From positions 124,001-188,000 of the forward strand of contig NZ_WJYA01000008.1 of assembly GCF_009709615.1 (NCBI RefSeq): a stretch of 64,000 nt of DNA, given 5' to 3'. Of this stretch, positions 44,869 to 51,991 are shown piece after piece; position 1 is the stretch's first letter; each line of letters begins with the position of its first letter. Source of the stretch: Winogradskyella ouciana. Lineage in GTDB: Bacteria; Bacteroidota; Bacteroidia; Flavobacteriales; Flavobacteriaceae. The translations under genes were made by a program, and so were the position numbers. Below the pieces are notes generated by a model, which saw nothing but the letters and a program-made list of their open reading frames with translations, was not told where the DNA came from and did no database searches.

Positions 44869-44978
44869 GCTGCAAAAATAACCAAACTTAAGGTCTTAAT
44901 CTATTATTACGTTCTTAAATATGCGTTAAAATTCAGATAATCAATTAGATAAGTAAGAAAAATTAGACATTTCACAAT

Positions 44979-47015
44979 ATGACTATTCTAAATCAGCCAT
45001 TTGGCACCAAATATAATTCTGCACCTTTTTCAAAAATAAAAGACGAAGACTATCTTCCTGCTTTTAAAAAAGCTATTAAAAAAGCCAAATCAGAAATTGA
45101 TGCTATTGTTATCAATGAAGCAAATCCAACATTTGAAAACACCATTGAAGCCTTAGATTATTCTGGTGAGGAATTAGACCGAATTTCGAGCATTTTTTTC
45201 AATTTGAATTCAGCTGAAACCAACGATAAAATTCAAAAGATCGCACAAGAGGTATCACCTCTACTTTCAGAATTTAGTAATGACATAACTTTAAATGAAG
45301 ATTTATTCAAACGCGTTAAAGCGGTTTATGATTCAAAATCAAATTTAGATTTAACCACAGAGCAAGAGACACTTCTCGATAAAAAATATAAAGGTTTTTC
45401 AAGAAATGGTGCGAATCTACCCAAAGACAAAAAGGAAAAATTGCGTGCCATAGACAAAGAATTAAGTCAGTTGAAACTAAAGTTCGGAGAGCACATTTTA
45501 GCTGAAACCAACAAATTTGAAATGCACCTTACAGATGAATCTAAAGTTTCAGGATTGCCAGATGGTGCAAAAGAAGCCGCAAAGCAATTGGCTGAATCTA
45601 AAGGTAAAGACGGTTGGCTGATTACTTTAGATTATCCGAGCTACATTCCGTTTATGACCTATGCAGATAATCGTGAGTTGCGAGAAAAACTATCAAAGGC
45701 GTTTGGCAGCAAAGGTTTTCATAATGACGAATTGGACAATCAAGATATTGTATTGCGAATTGCGAATCTTCGTTTTGAGCGTGCACAACTTTTGGGCTAT
45801 AAAACCCATGCGCATTTTGTACTTGAAGAGCGCATGGCGGAAACACCTGAAAAAGTCAATGCGTTTTTAGAAGAATTATTGGAAAAGGCAAAACCTGCAG
45901 CAGAAAACGAATTCAAAAAACTTGAAAGTTTTGCTAAAGATTTAGACCACATAGATCAACTTCAAAAATGGGATTCGGCTTACTATTCTGAAAAATTGAA
46001 ACAAAAATTATTCGATTTGAATGATGAAAAATTGAAGCCTTATTTTAAACTTGAAAACGTCATCAATGGTGCGTTTATCGTTGCCGAAAAATTATATGGA
46101 TTGCAGTTTGAAGACATCAAAACCATAGACAAATATCACGAGGATGTTCTCACATATAAAGTGACTGATAGTGAAGGCCAATTGGTATCCATTTTTTATG
46201 CCGACTTTTTCCCAAGAGCTGGTAAGCGCAACGGAGCTTGGATGACGTCCTACAAACCACAGATGGTAAAAAACGGTGAGAATGAAAGGCCTCACGTCTC
46301 TATCGTCTGTAACTTTACAAAACCTACCAAAAGCAAGCCATCTTTATTAACCTTTAATGAGGTAACAACTTTATTCCATGAATTTGGTCATGCTTTACAT
46401 GGTATGTTGGCAAACACAACATATCCGAGTTTATCTGGCACCAATGTGTATTGGGATTTTGTGGAATTACCTAGTCAGGTTTTAGAAAACTGGTGTTACG
46501 AGGAAGAGTCGCTAAAACTATTTGCCACCCATTATGAAACCGGAGAGGTTATTCCGATGGATCTGATTGAAAAGATTAAGGCCTCGTCTACCTTTCATGA
46601 AGGTATGCAGACCTTAAGACAGATTAGTTTTGGATTACTGGACATGGCTTGGCATGGTATCGACCCTTCAAGTATCAGTGATGTAAAACAACATGAACTA
46701 AAGGCTTTTGAAGGCACAAAACTTTATCCAGATGTTGGCGAGAATTGTATGAGCACCGCTTTTGCACATATCTTTCAGGGAGGTTATTCTTCTGGGTATT
46801 ACAGTTATAAGTGGGCAGAAGTTTTGGATGCAGATGCCTTTGAGTATTTTAAGGAGGAAGGCATCTTTAGCAAAACGGTTGCAGAAAAATTCAAGTCTTT
46901 TGTTTTATCGCAAGGAGGTACAGAAAACCCTATGGTGTTGTATAAAAAATTCAGAGGAAAAGAACCACAACCAGATGCTTTATTAAGACGTGCTGGATTG
47001 ATTGAGAAGCGGTAA
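44979..47015 (+). CDS. dcp: M3-family zinc metallopeptidase (peptidyl-dipeptidase Dcp / oligopeptidase A type)
   Basis: 678 residues, no signal peptide, so cytoplasmic. Zinc motif HEFGH (467-471) in TLFHEFGHALHGML, with the downstream Glu ligand in YWDFVELPSQVLENW. The N-terminal part FGTKYNSAPFSKIKDEDYLPAFKK is typical of Bacteroidota Dcp homologues. It degrades oligopeptides from protein turnover. Isolated gene, 186 bases after purE. Confidence 0.9.
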   Translation: MTILNQPFGTKYNSAPFSKIKDEDYLPAFKKAIKKAKSEIDAIVINEANPTFENTIEALDYSGEELDRISSIFFNLNSAETNDKIQKIAQEVSPLLSEFSNDITLNEDLFKRVKAVYDSKSNLDLTTEQETLLDKKYKGFSRNGANLPKDKKEKLRAIDKELSQLKLKFGEHILAETNKFEMHLTDESKVSGLPDGAKEAAKQLAESKGKDGWLITLDYPSYIPFMTYADNRELREKLSKAFGSKGFHNDELDNQDIVLRIANLRFERAQLLGYKTHAHFVLEERMAETPEKVNAFLEELLEKAKPAAENEFKKLESFAKDLDHIDQLQKWDSAYYSEKLKQKLFDLNDEKLKPYFKLENVINGAFIVAEKLYGLQFEDIKTIDKYHEDVLTYKVTDSEGQLVSIFYADFFPRAGKRNGAWMTSYKPQMVKNGENERPHVSIVCNFTKPTKSKPSLLTFNEVTTLFHEFGHALHGMLANTTYPSLSGTNVYWDFVELPSQVLENWCYEEESLKLFATHYETGEVIPMDLIEKIKASSTFHEGMQTLRQISFGLLDMAWHGIDPSSISDVKQHELKAFEGTKLYPDVGENCMSTAFAHIFQGGYSSGYYSYKWAEVLDADAFEYFKEEGIFSKTVAEKFKSFVLSQGGTENPMVLYKKFRGKEPQPDALLRRAGLIEKR

Positions 47016-47109
47016 ATTTTAGAAAAAATTTGCTAGAATTTGACGCCAAAGTCTAGACGAAACGTACTAATCTAAAGAAATAAGTGATTAGTTTGTTCGT
47101 TATCTATCT

Positions 47110-47880
47110 ATGAAGCTTGTAAAATTTCTTGGTCATTTAACTATTGTTTTGATACTGACCGTCCTTACTCAAGTTGGTGGAATTATATGGCTAATATCTC
47201 TTGTCATTGCTATAAAATTCAAAAAGAAGAAACGTTATGTATTTCTTAGTCTGTATTTAATATGCAACCTCATCATTGTACCACCTGTGGCTTCGCTTTT
47301 CGGGAGAGTACAACTTCCTTGGTTCAATGACAATCTAGCACCTAGAAATTGGTTTTATCCTTTAGCATTCAGGAACTATGTGAATCCAGAGTTACGAGAC
47401 TTACTTTTGAAAAGTTCTAAGTCAAGTGGAATACAAATAACATATCTCGATGCTAATTTTCCGTTCTTAGATGGTTTTCCACTGCTACCTCATCTAAGTC
47501 ATGACGATGGTAGAAAAGTTGATTTAAGTTTTCAATATACCAATGAAGATGGGACAAAAACCAATAAAAAACCATCATTCTTGGGTTATGGCACTTATGT
47601 AAGTTCTAATAACAGAATATCTCAAAGCTGTTTAGAAAAAGGATATTGGCAATATGATTTCCCAAAGTATTTAGCATTTGGATTACATAACGATTTACAA
47701 TTTGATTCTAAATCTACTCGATCATTAATACAAACCCTATCCTCTCATTCTGAAACTCAAAAAGTATTTATTGAACCCTACTTGAAGCAATCTTTAGGCT
47801 TAGAGAATGAAACTAGAGTTAGATTTCATGGCTGCCAAGCCGTAAGACATGATGATCATATTCATTTACAAATAAAATAA
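47110..47880 (+). CDS. Membrane-anchored predicted LAS-type (M15/M74-like) peptidase
   Basis: 256 residues. Two N-terminal membrane helices (about 5-37 and 43-64) and a periplasmic domain. The zinc pattern of LAS metallopeptidases is visible: His131-x6-Asp138 (SHDDGRKVDLSF) and His250-x-His252 (VRHDDHIHLQI), with RFHGCQAVRHDDHIHL close to the end of the murein endopeptidase MepA family. It is thus a candidate peptidoglycan hydrolase tethered to the inner membrane. Its stop codon is embedded in the palindrome 47878-47905 upstream of the GbsR gene. I did not find an exact family name, so other hydrolytic roles are open. Confidence 0.6.
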   Translation: MKLVKFLGHLTIVLILTVLTQVGGIIWLISLVIAIKFKKKKRYVFLSLYLICNLIIVPPVASLFGRVQLPWFNDNLAPRNWFYPLAFRNYVNPELRDLLLKSSKSSGIQITYLDANFPFLDGFPLLPHLSHDDGRKVDLSFQYTNEDGTKTNKKPSFLGYGTYVSSNNRISQSCLEKGYWQYDFPKYLAFGLHNDLQFDSKSTRSLIQTLSSHSETQKVFIEPYLKQSLGLENETRVRFHGCQAVRHDDHIHLQIK

Positions 47881-47905
47881 ACTTTCAATAATTATTGAAA
47901 GTTTA
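47878..47905. promoter_or_regulatory. Perfect 28-bp palindrome, probable GbsR operator 1
   Basis: A fully self-complementary 28-base sequence whose inner halves read ACTTTCA and TGAAAGT, 8 bases apart. It sits just upstream of the -7 element of the regulator gene (47916-47923). The same half-sites with the same 8-base spacing recur at 48452-48477. Confidence 0.7.
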
Positions 47906-47915
47906 AAAATTATTG

Positions 47916-47923
47916 TATATTTG
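47916..47923 (+). promoter_or_regulatory. -7 element of the gbsR-like gene
   Basis: TATATTTG, perfect -7, ending 4 bases before the ATG at 47928; a -33-like ATTG (47894-47897) inside the palindrome is 18 bases upstream. The transcript would have almost no leader. Confidence 0.6.
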
Positions 47924-47927
47924 TATT

Positions 47928-48431
47928 ATGGAATATAAAGAGGCAAAAGAAAAATTCATAAGTACTTGGGGAAGTTTAGGCTCACTTTGGGGCATAAACA
48001 AAGCCATGGCACAGATACAGGCCTTGCTTTTTATTTCCAGAAAACCTCTGTCTATGGAAGACATTATGGAGGATCTTAAAATTTCGCGTGGTAATACCAG
48101 CATGAATTTAAGACAACTCATGGATTGGGGAATTGTAACCAAAGTCCTGGTGTCTGGTGAGCGCAGAGAATATTTTACTACAGAAAAAGACGTCCAAGAG
48201 TTGGCACGTATCGTTGCCAAAGAGCGAAGCCGAAGAGAAATAAAACCCGTGATAAAAGTTTTGGACGAAGTCTCTTCCATTAAAGATGACGGTACAGCAA
48301 ACACCAAAGAATTGATAAAACAAACTAAAGCTTTAAGAGAACTGACAGATGATTTGGACACACTGATGAATAAGCTTGTAAATCAAAAACAAAATTGGCT
48401 AACAAAATCGGTTTTTAAACTGATGAAGTAG
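47928..48431 (+). CDS. GbsR/MarR-family transcriptional regulator
   Basis: 167 residues from the ATG at 47928; a further in-frame ATG at 47913 lies upstream of the -7 element and is unlikely. Winged helix-turn-helix: SLWGINKAMAQIQALLFISRKPLSMEDIMEDLKISRGNTSMNLRQL is the DNA-binding part (recognition helix about SRGNTSMNLRQL), the wing is VSGERREYFTT, followed by a helical dimerisation tail. The family includes GbsR, which controls choline and glycine betaine uptake in Bacillus; here no such genes are adjacent. Twin operators suggest control of its own gene and the operon that follows. Confidence 0.88.
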   Translation: MEYKEAKEKFISTWGSLGSLWGINKAMAQIQALLFISRKPLSMEDIMEDLKISRGNTSMNLRQLMDWGIVTKVLVSGERREYFTTEKDVQELARIVAKERSRREIKPVIKVLDEVSSIKDDGTANTKELIKQTKALRELTDDLDTLMNKLVNQKQNWLTKSVFKLMK

Positions 48432-48451
48432 TCAATATATTTTTTTAAATC

Positions 48452-48477
48452 AAACTTTCAATTTTTTCTGAAAGTTT
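48452..48477. promoter_or_regulatory. Probable GbsR operator 2
   Basis: AAACTTTCA (48452-48460) and TGAAAGTTT (48469-48477), a 9-bp perfect inverted repeat with the same 8-base spacer length as the palindrome at 47878-47905. It lies between the regulator stop and the next ATG at 48493. Confidence 0.65.
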
Positions 48478-48492
48478 AAAAACAATAGAATT

Positions 48493-48837
48493 ATGAAGTT
48501 ATTGTACCAATTTAACAAGATATGTTTAATTATAAACCTAATCCTTTACCTAACCTTCTTTTTTGGACTATATGCTCAAATTGTATTAGGTGGAATTCAA
48601 GTTATAAGCGCAATAGGACTTTTTTTCATATGGAAGAAGTTTAAAGATAACCATAAAAAGCAATTTTTAATATACTGGATCTTGGTATCTCTTTATGGAA
48701 TTGCCTGGTTATCAGAAATCCAGCTCAACGATTTTTGGTGGTTAAGTATTATAGTTATTCCAATGTCTATTGCTATCTATTTTGTTTGGTTATTAAATAA
48801 TTTAAAAAATATTAATGATGAAAACAGATATTCCTAA
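48493..48837 (+). CDS. Small membrane protein of unknown function (GbsR operon)
   Basis: 114 residues with about four hydrophobic helices (LIINLILYLTFFFGLYAQIVLG, ISAIGLFFIW, FLIYWILVSLYGIAWL, WWLSIIVIPMSIAIYFVWLL). No family recognised. Its 3' end overlaps the next gene by 23 bases, so the two are translationally linked and perhaps form one complex. It follows the second GbsR-type operator. Confidence 0.65.
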   Translation: MKLLYQFNKICLIINLILYLTFFFGLYAQIVLGGIQVISAIGLFFIWKKFKDNHKKQFLIYWILVSLYGIAWLSEIQLNDFWWLSIIVIPMSIAIYFVWLLNNLKNINDENRYS

Positions 48838-49252
48838 TTGGCTTATTATTCTTGGTGGATGCGGTCAAATATTCACAGCGCTTATTTATCCTTACATAAG
48901 ACATAAGGTTTTTGATTGGTATAATGATGTTAAACAATTAAAACCATTGAATCAAGAAATCGCTAAAACCTATGGTAGATACATACAAGGGCTTAATTTC
49001 TCTTTTGGTCTAATTGCTATGATTATTCCATCTGATTTAAAAAATGGAACAAATTTGGCTATTGCGATAACAGGTCTCATTGCAGCTTATTGGGTGGGAA
49101 AAGTAGCTACCCAGATTGCCTATTATCCCATGTATGAAATACCTCAAAAAGTTATCTTTAAAATTGGAAGCTATTTCATGAACTTTCTATTTACACTATT
49201 CGCTGTAGTTTATACATGGCTACTGCTATATAACATTTACGAAATCATTTAA
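48815..49252 (+). CDS. Membrane protein of unknown function (GbsR operon)
   Basis: 145 residues, start ATGATG at 48815 (second Met also possible). Four helical segments: WLIILGGCGQIFTALIYP, GLNFSFGLIAMIIP, NLAIAITGLIAAYWVGKVAT and YFMNFLFTLFAVVYTWLLLY. No recognised family. It overlaps the upstream gene by 23 bases and is 3 bases from the methyltransferase gene, so the three form one transcript. The helices are not especially polar, so transport of a hydrophobic molecule or a lipid-related role is possible but only inferred. Confidence 0.65.
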   Translation: MMKTDIPNWLIILGGCGQIFTALIYPYIRHKVFDWYNDVKQLKPLNQEIAKTYGRYIQGLNFSFGLIAMIIPSDLKNGTNLAIAITGLIAAYWVGKVATQIAYYPMYEIPQKVIFKIGSYFMNFLFTLFAVVYTWLLLYNIYEII

Positions 49253-49255
49253 ATC

Positions 49256-50134
49256 ATGAAAGTACAATCAATTACATACACAACGGATTCTGAACAGAAC
49301 AAAATAGAAATGGTAGATTTCTACAACGAAGCTACCGAAGACTACGAATTCTGGAGCAACGATTACAATATGCACTTTGGGTATTTTATCCCGTTTAAAA
49401 CCAATCCGTTTAAACGTGATTCTATGCTCAATGAAATGAATAGTCAAGTACTTAAACGCTTACATATTGGTAAATCCAAGACCCGTTTGGTTGATATGGG
49501 CTGCGGCATGGGAGCCACAATGAGACATGCCCTAAAGCAATACAAAAATATCATTGCTTATGGAATAACACTTTCCGATTTTCAGGTGAAACAAGGTAAT
49601 GAACTTCTTAAAGGCAAAAACGGAATTATACTCAAAGAAAACTATAACCATACATCATTTCAATCCAACACGTTTAATTCAGCGGTCGCTATAGAAAGTT
49701 TATGTCATTCTGGTCATGATTATAAATCATTAAAGGAAGCATATCGTATTTTAAAACCTGGCGGACGCTTTGTCATTGCAGATGCTTTCTTGAAAAAAGA
49801 TCAATCTAAGCTGTGTAGAGGTGGCAAATACGCTTATAAAAAACTATGTAGCCATTGGAGCTTAGAAAAATTAGAAACACATGGCTACATAAGAGAAAAA
49901 CTAGAAGCACTAGGCTTTATTGACATTAAAGTAGAAAACGTTTCATTTAAGGTTGCACCTTCAGTTTTGCACGTTCCTTTTGCCATTACAGGATTTATCT
50001 TAAAAAAGCTCTTTAACTTTAAAAGATTAAAGCAAGAAAGTTTCCATAATCTAAAAGGGTCATTTTACGCCTTGCTATCTGGCCTTCATATGAGAAGTTT
50101 CGGGTATTATATCATCAGTGCTACCAAAAGCTAA
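49256..50134 (+). CDS. Class I SAM-dependent methyltransferase (GbsR operon)
   Basis: 292 residues. Motif I LVDMGCGMGATMRHAL, post-I AYGITLSDFQV, motif IV region SAVAIESLCHS and LKPGGRFVIADA. The N-terminal YEFWSNDYNMHFGYF and the later helical part resemble small-molecule C/O-methyltransferases such as tocopherol or sterol type enzymes. It has a long hydrophobic patch near residues 235-260 (VAPSVLHVPFAITGFILKKLF), suggesting membrane contact or a lipidic substrate. Substrate unknown; the regulator and two membrane proteins are the only clues. Confidence 0.78.
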   Translation: MKVQSITYTTDSEQNKIEMVDFYNEATEDYEFWSNDYNMHFGYFIPFKTNPFKRDSMLNEMNSQVLKRLHIGKSKTRLVDMGCGMGATMRHALKQYKNIIAYGITLSDFQVKQGNELLKGKNGIILKENYNHTSFQSNTFNSAVAIESLCHSGHDYKSLKEAYRILKPGGRFVIADAFLKKDQSKLCRGGKYAYKKLCSHWSLEKLETHGYIREKLEALGFIDIKVENVSFKVAPSVLHVPFAITGFILKKLFNFKRLKQESFHNLKGSFYALLSGLHMRSFGYYIISATKS

Positions 50135-50173
50135 TTAATAAGTTGGCTTATATTAGAAGTTAATATTTTATCC

Positions 50174-50181
50174 TATTTTTG
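50174..50181 (+). promoter_or_regulatory. -7 element of the sigma factor gene
   Basis: TATTTTTG, perfect -7, about 20 bases before the ATG at 50202; no clear -33. Confidence 0.45.
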
Positions 50182-50201
50182 GTCTTGCAATGATATTTTA
50201 A

Positions 50202-50756
50202 ATGACTAATCATAAACTAGATCCCAATAACTGGATAAAACTTTATTCTGACTATCTCTTTAACTACACGATTTCACGAGTTAACAATAGAGAGATTGCT
50301 CAAGATCTGGTTTCTGAAACATTTTTGGCAGGACTCAAGGCCATGAAAAACTTTAAGGGTGAGGCTACTGAACGCACTTGGCTAATTTCAATTTTAAAGC
50401 GTAAGATCATTGATTACTATCGCAAAATAAATTCTAAAAAAGGCCAGGCAGAAGTTAGAATGAGCTATAGTAACCATACAGATGCTGAGGGTGACTGGCT
50501 AGAAGAACGTGTTGCAGACCCTTTTGATAAAACGGCCGAAGATCGATTGGAAAATTCAGAATTGGGCGATGCCATTTACGATTGCATGTCTAAATTACCT
50601 GAAAAACAAGCCCAAGTTTTTAAAATGAAAACAATTTTGGGCTACGAAACCGAAACAATTTGTAATGAATTAAATATCACTGCGTCTAATCTTTGGGTAA
50701 TCATACACAGAGCAAGAACAGCTTTGGCAGATTGCATGGAAGAAAAATGGTTTTAA
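50202..50756 (+). CDS. ECF-type sigma-70 family RNA polymerase sigma factor
   Basis: 184 residues. Region 2 (LYSDYLFNYTISRVNNREIAQDLVSETFLAGLKAM, then RTWLISILKRKIIDYYRK) and region 4 (LPEKQAQVFKMKTILGYETETICNELNITASNLWVIIHRARTAL) are intact. The linker holds a run of acidic residues (TDAEGDWLEERVADP). It redirects RNA polymerase to an unknown regulon. The next gene, 39 bases downstream, encodes an 85-residue Cys/His protein that could be its partner or anti-sigma. Confidence 0.92.
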   Translation: MTNHKLDPNNWIKLYSDYLFNYTISRVNNREIAQDLVSETFLAGLKAMKNFKGEATERTWLISILKRKIIDYYRKINSKKGQAEVRMSYSNHTDAEGDWLEERVADPFDKTAEDRLENSELGDAIYDCMSKLPEKQAQVFKMKTILGYETETICNELNITASNLWVIIHRARTALADCMEEKWF

Positions 50757-50768
50757 AATATAATAAAC

Positions 50769-50784
50769 CCTTCTCTTAGGAAGG
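50769..50784 (+). other. Small hairpin between the sigma factor and the small Cys/His gene
   Basis: CCTTC (50769-50773) and GAAGG (50780-50784) around six bases. It could stabilise, pause or partly terminate the transcript; no T-run follows. Confidence 0.3.
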
Positions 50785-50795
50785 CTAGAATAGAA

Positions 50796-51053
50796 ATGAA
50801 AAAAAGTTTTTTATTTATAAGTTGTGAGGAAGCAAAGCATATTTGTGACAAAAGACAATATGCTGAAGCTACAACATTGGAGCGAATTAAACTTGCTCTT
50901 AGGCTTTCTTGGTGCCGTATAACTAGAGCTTATTCCAGCAAAAACAACAAATTAACTGAAGCACTACAAAAGGCTGAAGTCAGTTATTTAAGAAATGATG
51001 AGCGAAGTAAGCTTCAACAACAGTTTGAAGAAGAATTAGCCAAGTACCAATAA
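50796..51053 (+). CDS. Small Cys/His-containing protein next to the sigma factor
   Basis: 85 residues. Cys10, His15 and Cys17 lie in SCEEAKHICDK and another Cys is in LSWCRITRAYS, a spacing that recalls, but does not match, zinc-binding anti-sigma factors (HxxxCxxC). No membrane helix. It follows the ECF sigma gene by 39 bases with a small hairpin between. A role as cytoplasmic anti-sigma or cofactor is inferred from position alone. The 3' end overlaps the convergent UbiA-like gene by 18 bases. Confidence 0.65.
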   Translation: MKKSFLFISCEEAKHICDKRQYAEATTLERIKLALRLSWCRITRAYSSKNNKLTEALQKAEVSYLRNDERSKLQQQFEEELAKYQ

Positions 51054-51869
51054 TATAACGAGCCACATAATCGGCAAACCCTCCACCCAAAAAGCACTAT
51101 AGTATTTAGATTGGCGCTTGTTGGAAAACACCATAAACAGAAACGTCACAAATACCATTACTAATGTAGAAAGTATTGCATTTGCTGACAGTTCATCTCT
51201 AAAATACTCTAAAAAGAAAAACACCATTAACAACAAAACACCTGTGATTTTTGTGTTTTTGATTCCTATTTTTTGAGGAATGGTTCCCAATTTTAAACTG
51301 TCAAAATTCAAGTCCCTTATCTCAAAAGGCAACATTAATACAATGACTAAAATAAAGCGCTGTACAGTTGTTATTATAACATCAGAATCAATCGCAACGC
51401 CCAATTCAATCAAAGGCAAAAGCACAGTTGTAAACGCCCAAACCAAAGCTATAACATAAATTTTCAACCCACTAATCTCTCTTAAATTCATCTGGCTGTC
51501 CCTAAAATAACTCATAGGCAATAAAGGCACAGCATACAAAAACGTAATAAGACCAAACACGGATAAATATATCAAGGTTTTTAGATTGAGCTGAAGTGCA
51601 TAATAGCACATAGCAACAAATGCAAGAAGTGAGAATATCTGAATAGCTTTTAGCCATCCTGCTAAACTTCTATGGTGAAACTTAGCCACTCCAAAATATT
51701 TTACAAAGTTATAACCTGTAATGGTTGCAAAGAAGACAAAGTAAAGCACACTTTCATCATAATTCAGTCCAAACTGTAACAAGGTTATCCAAGTAAAGGC
51801 ATATACAGCCAGTGCTACATGTATACTGCTATTAAGATAAAAATCAACAATGGCTTTTAAAACCTTCAT
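51036..51869 (-). CDS. UbiA-like polytopic membrane protein, first Asp motif missing
   Basis: 277 residues and about eight hydrophobic helices. The loop IRDLNFDSLKLGTIPQKIG with Asp-x3-Asp resembles the second prenyltransferase motif of UbiA family enzymes, but where the first NDxxD motif should be the sequence reads TGYNFVKYFG without an aspartate pair. It may have lost prenyltransferase activity or carry out another reaction. It converges with the small Cys/His gene (18-base overlap). A -7 element TATTTTTG (51874-51881) ends four bases before its ATG. Confidence 0.6.
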   Translation of the reverse strand: MKVLKAIVDFYLNSSIHVALAVYAFTWITLLQFGLNYDESVLYFVFFATITGYNFVKYFGVAKFHHRSLAGWLKAIQIFSLLAFVAMCYYALQLNLKTLIYLSVFGLITFLYAVPLLPMSYFRDSQMNLREISGLKIYVIALVWAFTTVLLPLIELGVAIDSDVIITTVQRFILVIVLMLPFEIRDLNFDSLKLGTIPQKIGIKNTKITGVLLLMVFFFLEYFRDELSANAILSTLVMVFVTFLFMVFSNKRQSKYYSAFWVEGLPIMWLVILLVLG

Positions 51870-51873
51870 AAAA

Positions 51874-51881
51874 CAAAAATA
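51874..51881 (-). promoter_or_regulatory. -7 element of the UbiA-like gene
   Basis: TATTTTTG on the minus strand, perfect match, only four bases (TTTT) before the ATG at 51869. Confidence 0.45.
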
Positions 51882-51955
51882 GGCAATGTGTTAATAACCC
51901 TTGCTTTCCGTTAAAAACTTTAGTTTTCATTAACTAATTAAAAGAGGTAAAGCTG

Positions 51956-51963
51956 TATTTTTG
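51956..51963 (+). promoter_or_regulatory. -7 element of gcvP
   Basis: TATTTTTG on the plus strand, 28 bases before the ATG at 51992; the -33 is not clear. Leader has no glycine riboswitch that I can recognise. Confidence 0.5.
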
Positions 51964-51991
51964 CAAAACTAAACAAACACAACATTTTTTA

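Noticed and set aside
47878..47905. The 28-bp palindrome as a transcription terminator of the peptidase gene
   Set aside because: It is AT-rich, lacks a T-run after the stem, and its inner half-sites recur at the same spacing before the next gene, which fits an operator better.
51900..51991. Glycine riboswitch before gcvP
   Set aside because: The leader is too short after the predicted start and shows no paired-aptamer pattern.
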